The notes beneath the pieces were generated by a model. It had not been told where the DNA came from, searched no databases, and saw only the letters and a program-made list of their open reading frames with translations. Positions 44,133-52,649 of a stretch of DNA of 64,000 bases are shown piece by piece. How positions within the stretch are numbered: the stretch's first letter is position 1; each line of letters opens with the position of its first letter. The stretch spans positions 1-64,000 of the forward strand of contig JBJHAX010000006.1 in the NCBI GenBank assembly GCA_050480705.1, read 5' to 3'. The DNA comes from JBJHAX01 sp050480705. GTDB taxonomy: Bacteria > Actinomycetota > Nitriliruptoria > Nitriliruptorales > Nitriliruptoraceae. The position numbers and the translations under genes were made by a program.

Positions 44133-46307
44133 TCACCCGTCAGGTACTGACGCCACCCCGCACAGCTCACGTAGGCGTACCTCGAGGCCGGTTCGACGAC
44201 GCACCACACGATCATGGCCCGCCGCTCGCCGAAGCGCGTCGCGTTGCCCGACGACGATGAGGGCATCACGCGCCCGTGTCACCGCTGTGTACAAAAGGCT
44301 CCGCCACAACATGTGCTGATGCGAGGCGTCGCACACAAGCACGACGACGGGCCACTCACCCCCTTGCGACTTGTGAACCGTGACCGCCCAGGCGTGCACG
44401 AGATCGCCGACACGCGAACGCTCGTAGGTGACTTCGCCACGTGGAAATGCGACGCGGACACGCCCCGCAGATGCGGAGGCGTCGACGACACGACCGACGT
44501 CGCCGTTGGCGACGTCCAGGTCGGCGTCGTTGCGCGTCTGCATGACCCGGTCGCCGACGTCGATCCCGCGGACGCCAGAGGGTGCGTTCGGATTCAAGGC
44601 GCGTTTCAAGGCACGATTGAGTGCATCGACGCCGACCGGCCCACGGTAGACCGGAGCCAGTACCTGCACCTCGTCGGCCGGCACCTGCAGGTGGTCGGGA
44701 ATGCGTTCGGCCACCGCCCGCACGACGCGCTCGACGATCTGGCCTCGGGCGGGTTCCTCGGCGACGAAGAGGTCGTTGTCGATGCCTGGCAACTCGCCCA
44801 CATGCCCGTCGAGGAGATCGTGGGCGAGTGTCACGATGCGGCTGCCTGCAGCTTGCCTGTGGATCTCGGTCAGGTTGGTGACCGGAACGGCACCGGACGC
44901 GATGACATCGCGCAGCACATTGCCCGGGCCGACCGACGGCAGCTGGTTCGCATCACCGATAAGGGTCAGGTGTGACCCGTCGTCGATCGCGCTGACGAGA
45001 TGCCGGGCAAGTGAGGTGTCGCACATCGACACCTCGTCGGCGACGACGACATCGAAGGGAAGGCGTTCGTCGGTCCCGTAGCGGAATCGGAATCCGCCGT
45101 GAGCATCGGGCCGCGCCTCGAGCAGTCGATGCATGGTCGTCGCGGCGGCGCCAGTCATCTCTTCGATGCGTTTGGCAGCGCGCCCGGTAGGAGCACACAA
45201 CGCGATGTTGAGTCCTGCCGCGTGGGCAGCGTGCACGATCTCGCGGACGACACGCGTCTTGCCGGTCCCCGGGCCCCCGGTCAGGACCGACACCCCGTGT
45301 TCGAACGATCTGCCGACGGCCTGGCGCTGGTCGTCGGTGAGTTCGGCTGGCAGCGCGTCGCCAGGGGCGTGCGCGCTGACACGTGAGCCACGCTGCGCGA
45401 CGAGTCGCGCGATCGATGCCGCAAGCTGCTGTTCAACCGCGAACGCCCCCGCCGGCGCGATGACCTCGACCCCACCGAGCGTGTCGGTCTCGAGCAGCCC
45501 TGCGGCGACGGCGCCATGCAGCCCGTCGGTCGCGACGACCCGATCGACGCCGAGCAGTCGCGCGCTTTCGGCGACGGTTTCCTGGCGTGTGAGGTGTTCA
45601 TGACCGTCCCGACGCCGTGCGCCAGCGACGCCCGCGACCGAACCCGCCACCAACCGTCGGGGGTCGTCGGCAGCCCCACCCTGCACGCGAGCCAGCCGGT
45701 CGACGTGTGCGAATCCGATGCCGTCGGCGACCGCGAGCGCGTACGGGTCGTCGCGCGCGATGTCGACGACATCAGCGCCGAACGCTGCGTGGGCACGCCG
45801 GGTGACATCGAACGGCCAGTCGGCCGGCTCGACCAGTCGGACGAGTTCGGCAAGGGCAAGACCTGACCGCCACGCCCGGCACAAGCGTTCGGCCTGTTCG
45901 GCGTCGATGTCCGCCTCGTCGACCAAGCGTTGTGGCTCGTGTTCGATCACACGGCCCGTAGCGGCTCCGAAGGTGGCGAGCACGCGGGTGACCGTGCGCT
46001 CCGTGACATCTTCGAATTTCTCGGAACGCAGGAAGGCCGCAAGACCCTCACGTGTCGACGGCGTGGTCTGTTCGTAGTAGACGGCCTTGAAACTGCGGCC
46101 GTGACGCGGATGGTCCTCCCACCCGCCGACAAGGCGGACCGTCTGGCCTTCGACGAGATCGGCGAGCGGTCCGACGCAACGTGCTCCGTGCCCGTCACCC
46201 TCAAGGTCGAGCTCAACGACCCCGAACCCAGTTGCGGGGTCGGCGTGGTAGATCCCGAGAACCTCGCCGCGCAGCTCTTCGTGCGCGCCGAGCAGATCGG
46301 AGCTCAA
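44133..46307 (-). CDS. recD2: RecD2-like SF1 DNA helicase
   Basis: 724 aa. An N-terminal OB/helix-hairpin region (VVELDLEGDG, then VRLVGGWEDHPRHGRSFKA) typical of RecD2, Walker A GGPGTGKTRV (~342), ADEVSM motif II, GDANQLPSVGPG motif III and the C-terminal UvrD-like motif AVTVHKSQGGEW. A 5'-3' helicase acting in DNA repair or mismatch processing outside RecBCD. Overlaps the upstream membrane-associated gene by 4 nt. Confidence 0.94.
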   Translation of the reverse strand: MSSDLLGAHEELRGEVLGIYHADPATGFGVVELDLEGDGHGARCVGPLADLVEGQTVRLVGGWEDHPRHGRSFKAVYYEQTTPSTREGLAAFLRSEKFEDVTERTVTRVLATFGAATGRVIEHEPQRLVDEADIDAEQAERLCRAWRSGLALAELVRLVEPADWPFDVTRRAHAAFGADVVDIARDDPYALAVADGIGFAHVDRLARVQGGAADDPRRLVAGSVAGVAGARRRDGHEHLTRQETVAESARLLGVDRVVATDGLHGAVAAGLLETDTLGGVEVIAPAGAFAVEQQLAASIARLVAQRGSRVSAHAPGDALPAELTDDQRQAVGRSFEHGVSVLTGGPGTGKTRVVREIVHAAHAAGLNIALCAPTGRAAKRIEEMTGAAATTMHRLLEARPDAHGGFRFRYGTDERLPFDVVVADEVSMCDTSLARHLVSAIDDGSHLTLIGDANQLPSVGPGNVLRDVIASGAVPVTNLTEIHRQAAGSRIVTLAHDLLDGHVGELPGIDNDLFVAEEPARGQIVERVVRAVAERIPDHLQVPADEVQVLAPVYRGPVGVDALNRALKRALNPNAPSGVRGIDVGDRVMQTRNDADLDVANGDVGRVVDASASAGRVRVAFPRGEVTYERSRVGDLVHAWAVTVHKSQGGEWPVVVLVCDASHQHMLWRSLLYTAVTRARDALIVVGQRDALRRAAGHDRVVRRRTGLEVRLRELCGVASVPDG

Positions 46308-46918
46308 CGGGTCGGACGCGGCGTTTCCCAGCCAGAGGACGCGCTTCGTAGCTCGTCGCCCTGTGCAACAGGCTCGAGCCGCGGACGTGCGGTCGCTTCG
46401 CCGCGGTCGATCGCGTCAGCGAGCGCGACCTCGCGGGCGTGCGCTTCGGCTTCGTCGTGTGCCGCGGCACGCGCCGCGAGCCCGCGCGCATCACCCATGA
46501 TCCACCCGACTGCGAAGCCGATACCGAAGCCACTCATGATGAGTCCGGTCGCACGCAAACGGCGCCGGCGCCGGTCGCGGCGCGACGGCTCGAGCGCATG
46601 CGCGGCTTCGCGGGCGCGTTCACTCAGATCGTGGCCTCGGTCCGCGACGTACTCGGCACGTTCGGTCAGGATCCGCGCGACACGGACCGCGCGTGCCATC
46701 AGGCGCGGAATCGCGATGCCGACAGCGAGCAGCGCCTGCGCGGCCGTGAGCACGCCGACACCGGTGCGTCGTGCCGCCGGCTCGAGGTCATCAACCCGGT
46801 CGCGCACAACGTCACGTGCCTGTTCGAGACGGTCGGGGATCGCCTCGAACACATCCGCCCCGCGATCACGCAGCTCACTCGCGATCGCACGTACGTCGGT
46901 CGTTCGTCGTCGGGCCAT
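46304..46918 (-). CDS. Membrane-associated helical protein of unknown function
   Basis: 204 aa. A charged helical N-terminus, one hydrophobic stretch near residue 60 (GVGVLTAAQALLAVGIAIPRLM) and a Gly-rich segment near residue 125 (GLIMSGFGIGFAVGWIMG) that resembles the YtxH-type glycine-zipper membrane helix. ATG 46918 with GGAG 8 nt upstream. Its stop overlaps the recD2 start, so the two are probably co-translated. Role unknown. Confidence 0.65.
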   Translation of the reverse strand: MARRRTTDVRAIASELRDRGADVFEAIPDRLEQARDVVRDRVDDLEPAARRTGVGVLTAAQALLAVGIAIPRLMARAVRVARILTERAEYVADRGHDLSERAREAAHALEPSRRDRRRRRLRATGLIMSGFGIGFAVGWIMGDARGLAARAAAHDEAEAHAREVALADAIDRGEATARPRLEPVAQGDELRSASSGWETPRPTR

Positions 46919-46998
46919 GGGTGGCACTCCGGCGTGGCGTAAGGCCCCGATCGTACCGATATGGCGGGCATGTGGCCCGGTACCACTGGCCGGACGGA

Positions 46999-48087
46999 TC
47001 AGCCGGTCCGGGAGCTCCTCGTCGCACCCCAGCGCAGCGACGTCGTCGCGGCCAACGCGTCGAGCATGGCGGCGGGTTCCGCAGCCTGCGCAGGTGCGAG
47101 CACGCCGCTGCGCGCTGTGGTTGTGGCGTCCAGCAGCGCCAGTGCCAGCCTGCCCGCGACACCGTACGGATCACGGCCATGTGCCCACGCGCGTGACACC
47201 GTTGCGCCGTCCGCGACTTCTGCGACCACTGCCCACGACGTCGCCGCACGAACGTCATCGTCCAGCAGTTCCAGGCCTTGCGGCGACACAGCATCGACAA
47301 TCCGGCGAATCGCGTTGTGCCGGGAGGTGTTGCCGTAGGCCTGCAGGATCTCGGCCCGCCACGTTGGCAACGCCAGATAGACCCCGGCGTTGCGCAGACC
47401 GTCGAGGTGACGCGGCAACGTGACCGGTTCGGCACCCGGGATCGCAGCGGCGTGCCGCGGGCCAACCGGGCGCGGGAACCACGCAAGCCGGCGGGTTTCG
47501 CCGGGAGCTTCATCGACGAGTCGAGCCTCGCGCAGCGCGAGCACAGTGCCCCGGAACGCTGCGGCGAGGGTCGTGCGCGTCTCGACAGCGATGCGGTGGC
47601 GGGGACCATCCACGCGCGGGAACGCGTAGGACACGTGCACGTCGCGGGCAACCGCGACGCCCCGCGCAGCCACCGCCGCCAGCAGATCGCCGATCGCACT
47701 CGCGCCTGTGACGATCCTCGCACCATTCGCGCGGGCATCCGAATCGAGCTCGTCGTGCACGCGCCGAAGTGCGGCCGCGTCGATGCGCAGATCCACGAGC
47801 GTCGTGGCAGCGCGGACAGACGCCGAGGAGACCTCCTCGATCGTGAATCCGTCGGGTGCGTCGGCGGCGAGAACGCCATCGATGTCTCTGAGCCTCTCGG
47901 CGAGCTCATCAACGTCGGCAACGGCTTCGATGTGCGACGACGCCTGCGCAGGCTCTTGAGCTGGCACGGAGGGAGCACCACGCGCGGCATGGACCAGCGA
48001 GACGACGTCGTCGCCGCGCTCTTGTAGCAAGGCAACGATGATCCGCTCGAGCATGCCGTCGGTGCCGACGACCGCGATCCTGTGCAT
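46999..48087 (-). CDS. Saccharopine-dehydrogenase-like NAD(P)-binding protein
   Basis: 362 aa from ATG 48087, with AGGAGG 4 nt upstream. It starts with a Rossmann-type strand (HRIAVVGTDGMLERIIVALL), contains GARIVTGASAIGDLLAAV, and ends with HGRDPYGVAGRLALALL, features of the saccharopine dehydrogenase/trans-acting enoyl reductase superfamily. The glycine motif is irregular (GTDGML), so cofactor binding is not certain. Substrate unknown. Confidence 0.6.
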   Translation of the reverse strand: MHRIAVVGTDGMLERIIVALLQERGDDVVSLVHAARGAPSVPAQEPAQASSHIEAVADVDELAERLRDIDGVLAADAPDGFTIEEVSSASVRAATTLVDLRIDAAALRRVHDELDSDARANGARIVTGASAIGDLLAAVAARGVAVARDVHVSYAFPRVDGPRHRIAVETRTTLAAAFRGTVLALREARLVDEAPGETRRLAWFPRPVGPRHAAAIPGAEPVTLPRHLDGLRNAGVYLALPTWRAEILQAYGNTSRHNAIRRIVDAVSPQGLELLDDDVRAATSWAVVAEVADGATVSRAWAHGRDPYGVAGRLALALLDATTTARSGVLAPAQAAEPAAMLDALAATTSLRWGATRSSRTG

Positions 48088-48252
48088 GCGTCCTCCTGGT
48101 GGAGACGAGCCTACGAGGCTCCCTGGACGCAGTGGCCGCGGCCCCGCCAGCCCGTGGAGACCGCGCGGTTGGGCACGGCGTGCAGGGGATACGTGACTGG
48201 CGGTCACCGGCCTGCGACGATGCGCCTTCCCCGAGACGCAGGTGGGCAGCCG

Positions 48253-48639
48253 ATGAGCGCGACGTCGACGCCCGACACGATGCTTGACGGTGCCGCGCTC
48301 GTACGTATCCACGTCGACGGCCCGCATGCGATTCAGGCACTGCCCGCAATGAATCCGCCGTGGGAGCTGACGGTGGCGCTCGGCGGCCCGGAGCTTCTCG
48401 TGCATCACGACGAACTCTCGCGGCGGGGCTACCGCATCGTCGATGTTGCTGACGAACCGGCGGCCCGCAACCAGCTCGACGTCTTCGTGTCGGCTGCGTT
48501 CCGGGCCAGCGAGGCAGCAACCTGGCGGACACTGCATGCGCTCGCCGAACGGGTCTTCGACCTGCGGATGGGCCCGGTGCGCCTTCTGCTCGCGCGCCAG
48601 GTCGCCCACCATCTGGGTGCTCGCGGCATGACGGCGTAG
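48253..48639 (+). CDS. Protein of unknown function
   Basis: 128 aa from ATG 48253, preceded by AGGTGG. Alternating strands and helices (AALVRIHVDGPHAIQALPAMNP, then ELSRRGYRIVDVADEPA) give the look of a small alpha/beta protein. No family recognised. Divergent from the NAD(P)-binding protein and 62 bp upstream of the YqeY gene. Confidence 0.55.
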   Translation: MSATSTPDTMLDGAALVRIHVDGPHAIQALPAMNPPWELTVALGGPELLVHHDELSRRGYRIVDVADEPAARNQLDVFVSAAFRASEAATWRTLHALAERVFDLRMGPVRLLLARQVAHHLGARGMTA

Positions 48640-48701
48640 CCTGCGATCAACGTGTCGCCGTCCACGTTGACTGCGAGCGCAACCCGGCCGAAAGGATCGT
48701 C

Positions 48702-49157
48702 GTGAGCCTGCAGGAACGCATCGAATCGGATCTGCGCGAGGCAATGAAGGCGCGGGAGCGCGAACGTACGTCTGCGCTGCGCATGGCGATCGCCGCGTTG
48801 AAGAACCGTGCCGTCGAAGACGGCGCTGGTCCTCAGGGCCGCCTTGACGACGACGTCGTCATCAAAGTCTTGTCGACAGAGGTGAAACGTCGGAAGGAAG
48901 CCGCGTCCGCGTTCGCGGACGCTGGCCGTGACGAGCAGGCAGCCAAGGAGACCGCCGAAGCCGCGATCTACGAGGCGTACCTGCCGGCCCAGCTCGACGA
49001 CGACGAACTCGTCGGGATCATCGACCGTGTCATTGACGACAGCGACGCGGACGGGCCCTCACAGATGGGTGCGGTCATGAAGGCTGTCATGGCACAGGTC
49101 GCCGGCCGCGCGGACGGAGCCCGGGTGTCGCAGATGGTGCGTGACCGCCTCGGCTGA
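48702..49157 (+). CDS. yqeY: GatB/YqeY domain protein
   Basis: 151 aa, the stand-alone helical YqeY domain also found at the C-terminus of GatB (LREAMKARERERTSALRMAIAALKN, IYEAYLPAQLDDDEL, MGAVMKAVMAQVAGRADG). It may bind tRNA-like RNA, but its role is not established. GTG 48702 with AAAGGA 5 nt upstream. Confidence 0.92.
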   Translation: MSLQERIESDLREAMKARERERTSALRMAIAALKNRAVEDGAGPQGRLDDDVVIKVLSTEVKRRKEAASAFADAGRDEQAAKETAEAAIYEAYLPAQLDDDELVGIIDRVIDDSDADGPSQMGAVMKAVMAQVAGRADGARVSQMVRDRLG

Positions 49158-49167
49158 CCCGCGGGAG

Positions 49168-49683
49168 TCAGCTGACCGCGTCGAGGAGCTGGTCGAGGGA
49201 ACTGGCCGTGAGTTCACCGGTGTGGTGCGCGACGAGCTCACCATCGACATCGAACACCACCGTCGTCGGCATCCCGCGGGCACCGAGCGCGCCGGCGACG
49301 TCGCCGGCGATGTCGTAGATGGTCGGGAACGTGATCGACATTTCCTCGACGAAACGCTCCCCGTCCGCCCGTTGGTCCAGGTGGTCGATCCCGAGGAACG
49401 CGATGTCGCCGCGTTCGGCGGCGGCGTCGAGAAGCAGCGGCATCTCACGGCGGCAGGGGGCACACCAGCTCGCGAAGATGTTGACGAGCACCGGCCGGCC
49501 ATCTGCGTTCTCGCGCCGGATCCATGCAGCCGTCTCCGCCCACCCGCCGTCGGCGAGGTGCGCATCACGTGGCGGCACCTGCGTGGGCTCCTCGACCCCG
49601 TCGACCCGGACCTGATCGGATCCGCAGGCAGCGAGCGTCACGACGAGCGCCATCGCGAGGAACCACGTGATTGCTCGTCGCAC
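49168..49683 (-). CDS. TlpA/ResA-like thioredoxin lipoprotein
   Basis: 171 aa. Lipoprotein signal with lipobox LAAC at residues ~17-20, then a thioredoxin fold with redox site WCAPC (~73-77) and cis-Pro GMPTT. Reduces extracytoplasmic disulfides, for example in cytochrome c maturation or metalloprotein assembly. GTG 49683 has GAGG upstream; a TTG at 49695 overlapping the upstream stop is possible. It sits directly behind the HisC-like gene. Confidence 0.88.
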   Translation of the reverse strand: MRRAITWFLAMALVVTLAACGSDQVRVDGVEEPTQVPPRDAHLADGGWAETAAWIRRENADGRPVLVNIFASWCAPCRREMPLLLDAAAERGDIAFLGIDHLDQRADGERFVEEMSITFPTIYDIAGDVAGALGARGMPTTVVFDVDGELVAHHTGELTASSLDQLLDAVS

Positions 49684-49691
49684 CGCGTACC

Positions 49692-50780
49692 TCAACGTCG
49701 TGACGGCACCGAATCGAGGACCTGCGTCGACACCTCGAGGAACGTATCGACTTCCTCGTCGGTCCCGACCGAGACGCGAATCTGCTCGCGCATCCCGTAT
49801 GGCGCGAGCTCACGCACCCCGACCCCGTGACGGGCGTAGTCTTCGACGATCGCCGCTGCATCCGTGCCGAGCTCGATCGTGACGAAATTGCCGACGCCTG
49901 CGGTGTAGGGAACACCCAACTCGTCGAGCATCGCGGCCATGCGCGCTCGTCCACGAATCGTCACGTCGACGGTTCGTTCGACATGACCGACTGCCGCAAG
50001 GCTCGCAATCGCGGCGGCCTGTGCCGGAGACGACACGTTGAACCGCGTTCTGCGGGCATCGAGTTCACCAACGAGTCCTGACGGCCCGGTCACGTATCCC
50101 ACGCGCAGGCCCGCCATCGCATAGGCCTTCGAGAACGTACGGACCGTGATGAGCTTCGGATGTTCGAGGCCGAGCTCGTCAACCGTGGCGTAGCCCTCGT
50201 CGCCGGTCGCGAAGTGGTGGTATGCCTCGTCGACGATCACGAGCACATCGTCGGGCACTCCCTCGACAAGGGCGCGCAGTTCGTCGCCTGACAGAAATGC
50301 GCCCGTCGGGTTTCCCGGATTGTCGATTGCAACGACGCGCGTCGCGGGGCCGATGTGCGCCAGCATTGCATCGACGTCGCGCCGGTATCCCGGCGTACCG
50401 TGCGTCGCGGGGCCAGCGGTCGGGGCCTCGACGTACCGTGCACCGACGTTGGCAGCGCCCAGCCGGTAGACGACGAACGCACGCTCGAACGCCAGAACCT
50501 CGTCACCTGCCCCTGCGACGTGCGCGACCGCGTCCATGAGCACGGCGGCAGACCCGACACCGACGGCCACCTGGTCGACCGCACACGCTTCGTGGTGCGC
50601 GATCGCTTCACGCAGTGCGATCGATCCGTCGTCGGGGTAGCGATGCCCTTCCACGAGCATCGCGTGAGCGGCGTCGATGGCCTCAGCCGGAGGGCCGAAC
50701 GGGGACTCGTTCGACGACAGGCGCACTTTCATACCGGGTGGCGGACCGACAGCGCTCGCTGCGGCGGTGTTCGTCGTCAT
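49692..50780 (-). CDS. HisC-like class I/II aminotransferase
   Basis: 362 aa. PLP Lys at residue ~218 in TFSKAYAMAGLRVGY, NPGNPTGAF and the NESPFGPP N-terminal motif match histidinol-phosphate/aromatic aminotransferases. No other his gene is near, so a role in histidine synthesis is not shown; phenylalanine or another amino acid is possible. ATG 50780 (MTTNTAAAS). The stop overlaps the possible TTG of the TlpA gene. Confidence 0.88.
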   Translation of the reverse strand: MTTNTAAASAVGPPPGMKVRLSSNESPFGPPAEAIDAAHAMLVEGHRYPDDGSIALREAIAHHEACAVDQVAVGVGSAAVLMDAVAHVAGAGDEVLAFERAFVVYRLGAANVGARYVEAPTAGPATHGTPGYRRDVDAMLAHIGPATRVVAIDNPGNPTGAFLSGDELRALVEGVPDDVLVIVDEAYHHFATGDEGYATVDELGLEHPKLITVRTFSKAYAMAGLRVGYVTGPSGLVGELDARRTRFNVSSPAQAAAIASLAAVGHVERTVDVTIRGRARMAAMLDELGVPYTAGVGNFVTIELGTDAAAIVEDYARHGVGVRELAPYGMREQIRVSVGTDEEVDTFLEVSTQVLDSVPSRR

Positions 50781-50857
50781 GGTGCGCTCACCCCTTGGCC
50801 GACGCCCGCCGGTCCCCGCAACCACCGGCAGCAGCGTGTCCCGTCAGTCCCGATTGT

Positions 50858-51247
50858 TCAGAGGTACAACCCGGTCGCGCCGTCACGCCGTGTCGATGCC
50901 ACCGCGTGAACGTCACGTTCGCGTACGACCAGATACGGATCGCCCTGGACGTCGACCTCCACGGCATCCTCGGGGACGTAGAGCACCTCGTCTCCGATGT
51001 CGACGTGCCGCACATGTGGCCCGACGGCGATGGCTTCACCCCAGATCCCCTTACGGTCGACGGACGCTGCCGTCGCGGGGATGAGGATGCCGCCCTTGGT
51101 TCGCCGCTCGGCGTCAGACGGCGGCGCGACGAGCACACGGTCGCCGAGCACGACCACGCTGCGTCGGGGTTCATCGGCAGTTGTCGGACGGCCGGCGGGA
51201 GCGTGCCCGTCCGTCGATGCGGCGGCTGTGGGATCCTGGTCACTCAT
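50858..51247 (-). CDS. Solitary GroES-like co-chaperonin
   Basis: 129 aa. A ~30-residue acidic extension precedes a GroES/Cpn10 barrel (VVLGDRVLVAPPSDAERRTKGGILIP, the mobile-loop region, then VGPHVRHVDIGDEVLYVPEDAVEV). The mobile loop differs from canonical GroES and there is no groEL nearby. It may be an alternative Cpn10 or a relative with another partner. ATG 51247; no strong ribosome site. Confidence 0.82.
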   Translation of the reverse strand: MSDQDPTAAASTDGHAPAGRPTTADEPRRSVVVLGDRVLVAPPSDAERRTKGGILIPATAASVDRKGIWGEAIAVGPHVRHVDIGDEVLYVPEDAVEVDVQGDPYLVVRERDVHAVASTRRDGATGLYL

Positions 51248-51416
51248 GCCCGGAGCGTAGCGACAGCGTTGGACCGCTCTCGCCGCGCACCATCGCCCCC
51301 GCCACCTACCGTCCCCGGCAGGCGCCTGTCCCCTCGGCACTCGACCTCGCACCTCGGCACGCGCCCTGGCGTTTGGCAATCGGAGACCCGATGGATTCGC
51401 GCCATACGGACGAGGA

Positions 51417-51431
51417 AGGGTAGCCTTACCT
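51417..51431 (+). promoter_or_regulatory. IdeR/DtxR-type iron box
   Basis: AGGGTAGCCTTACCT matches the core of the IdeR consensus (AGGTTAGSCTAACCT) at 13 of 15 positions and lies 12 nt upstream of the ATPase ATG. Iron-loaded IdeR would be expected to repress this promoter. The 196 bp between the GroES-like gene and the ATPase hold no other recognisable element. Confidence 0.68.
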
Positions 51432-51443
51432 CCCTGCGCGACG

Positions 51444-52598
51444 ATGGTTGTCAACGACAACCCGCCGTGCATCCCCGACGCCGAGGACCCCGTGCCACCG
51501 CCTCCACTGCGCGACCGCGCCGCAGCCCTTGTCTGCACAGGGCTGCGGAAGCGTTTCGGCGCCACCGTCGCCGTCGACAATGTCGACCTCGACGTGCCTC
51601 GAGGCAGTCTCACCGCCCTTCTCGGTCCTTCCGGCTGTGGCAAAACGACGCTGCTGCGCTTGATCGCCGGGCTCGTCACACCCGACGCCGGCCGCATCGA
51701 GATCGACGGTCGTGTGGTCACTGGACAGGGTGTCGCAGTGCCGACCGAGCACCGCAACATCGGTCTGGTCTTCCAAGACTTCGCGTTGTTCCCGCATCTG
51801 TCGGTCGAACGGAACGTCGCGTTCGGCCTGACCGGGATGTCGCGGCGCAGCCGCACCGAGCGAGTACGCGAGGTGCTCGACCTCGTTGAGATGGCCGACG
51901 TCGCCCACCGGCTCCCAGCGGCGCTTTCGGGCGGACAGCAGCAGCGCGTGGCGCTTGCCAGAGCACTGGCCCCCTCCCCTGACCTGATCCTGCTCGACGA
52001 GCCGTTCTCGAACCTCGACGCATCGCTGCGTGCGAGCCTGCGCGAGGACGTGCGCTCAATCCTGCGTGACGCCGGCGCTACCGCTGTGTTCGTCACGCAC
52101 GATCAGGAAGAAGCCCTGTCGCTCACCGACCGCGTTGCGGTCATGAACCAGGGACGCATCCACCAGCTCGCCGATCCACACACGCTGTACACGCGGCCTG
52201 CCTCGCGGTTCGTCGCCGAGTTCGTCGGAGAAGCCGACGTCCTGCCGGGTGAACGTGCCGGGGAGTTCCAGGTCGACACGCCGGTGGGGCGCCTGGCCAC
52301 CGCCGAGCCGGTCACCGCAACGTCGGTCGACGTCGTCGTGCGACCAGAGGCGCTGCGTCTGCGTGAGGCGGCCGACGGGGTCGCGACGATCGTCGGCATT
52401 TCCTATTTCGGCCACGACCAGCTCGTCCAGCTCGAGATGCCCGACGGCACGGTCATCAGGGCGCGCCGTGGGCCGCGCCTGGACCTCCAGCGCGGCGAGC
52501 GTGTCGCGATCACAGTTGACGGTCCGGTGCTCACCTTCCCGGCCTCGTCGCCTCTTCCCGCGCACACGGAGACCGGCCACCTGCAACTGGTCGGCTGA
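51444..52598 (+). CDS. fbpC: Iron-type ABC transporter ATPase (FbpC-like)
   Basis: 384 aa. Walker A GPSGCGKTTLL (61-), Q-loop LVFQDFALFPH, signature LSGGQQQRVALARAL (~161), Walker B DLILLDEPFSNLD, switch His VTHDQEE. The C-terminal TOBE region (~270-384) is typical of Fe3+/spermidine/putrescine importers. The IdeR box supports iron. ATG 51444 has no ribosome site, so the transcript may be leaderless. The partner permease is convergent, at 52650-54299. Confidence 0.88.
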   Translation: MVVNDNPPCIPDAEDPVPPPPLRDRAAALVCTGLRKRFGATVAVDNVDLDVPRGSLTALLGPSGCGKTTLLRLIAGLVTPDAGRIEIDGRVVTGQGVAVPTEHRNIGLVFQDFALFPHLSVERNVAFGLTGMSRRSRTERVREVLDLVEMADVAHRLPAALSGGQQQRVALARALAPSPDLILLDEPFSNLDASLRASLREDVRSILRDAGATAVFVTHDQEEALSLTDRVAVMNQGRIHQLADPHTLYTRPASRFVAEFVGEADVLPGERAGEFQVDTPVGRLATAEPVTATSVDVVVRPEALRLREAADGVATIVGISYFGHDQLVQLEMPDGTVIRARRGPRLDLQRGERVAITVDGPVLTFPASSPLPAHTETGHLQLVG

Positions 52599-52649
52599 AA
52601 CCTCGACGCTCGACGCCCGCATCTCGTGGTGCCGGGCATGCGATCGAAC

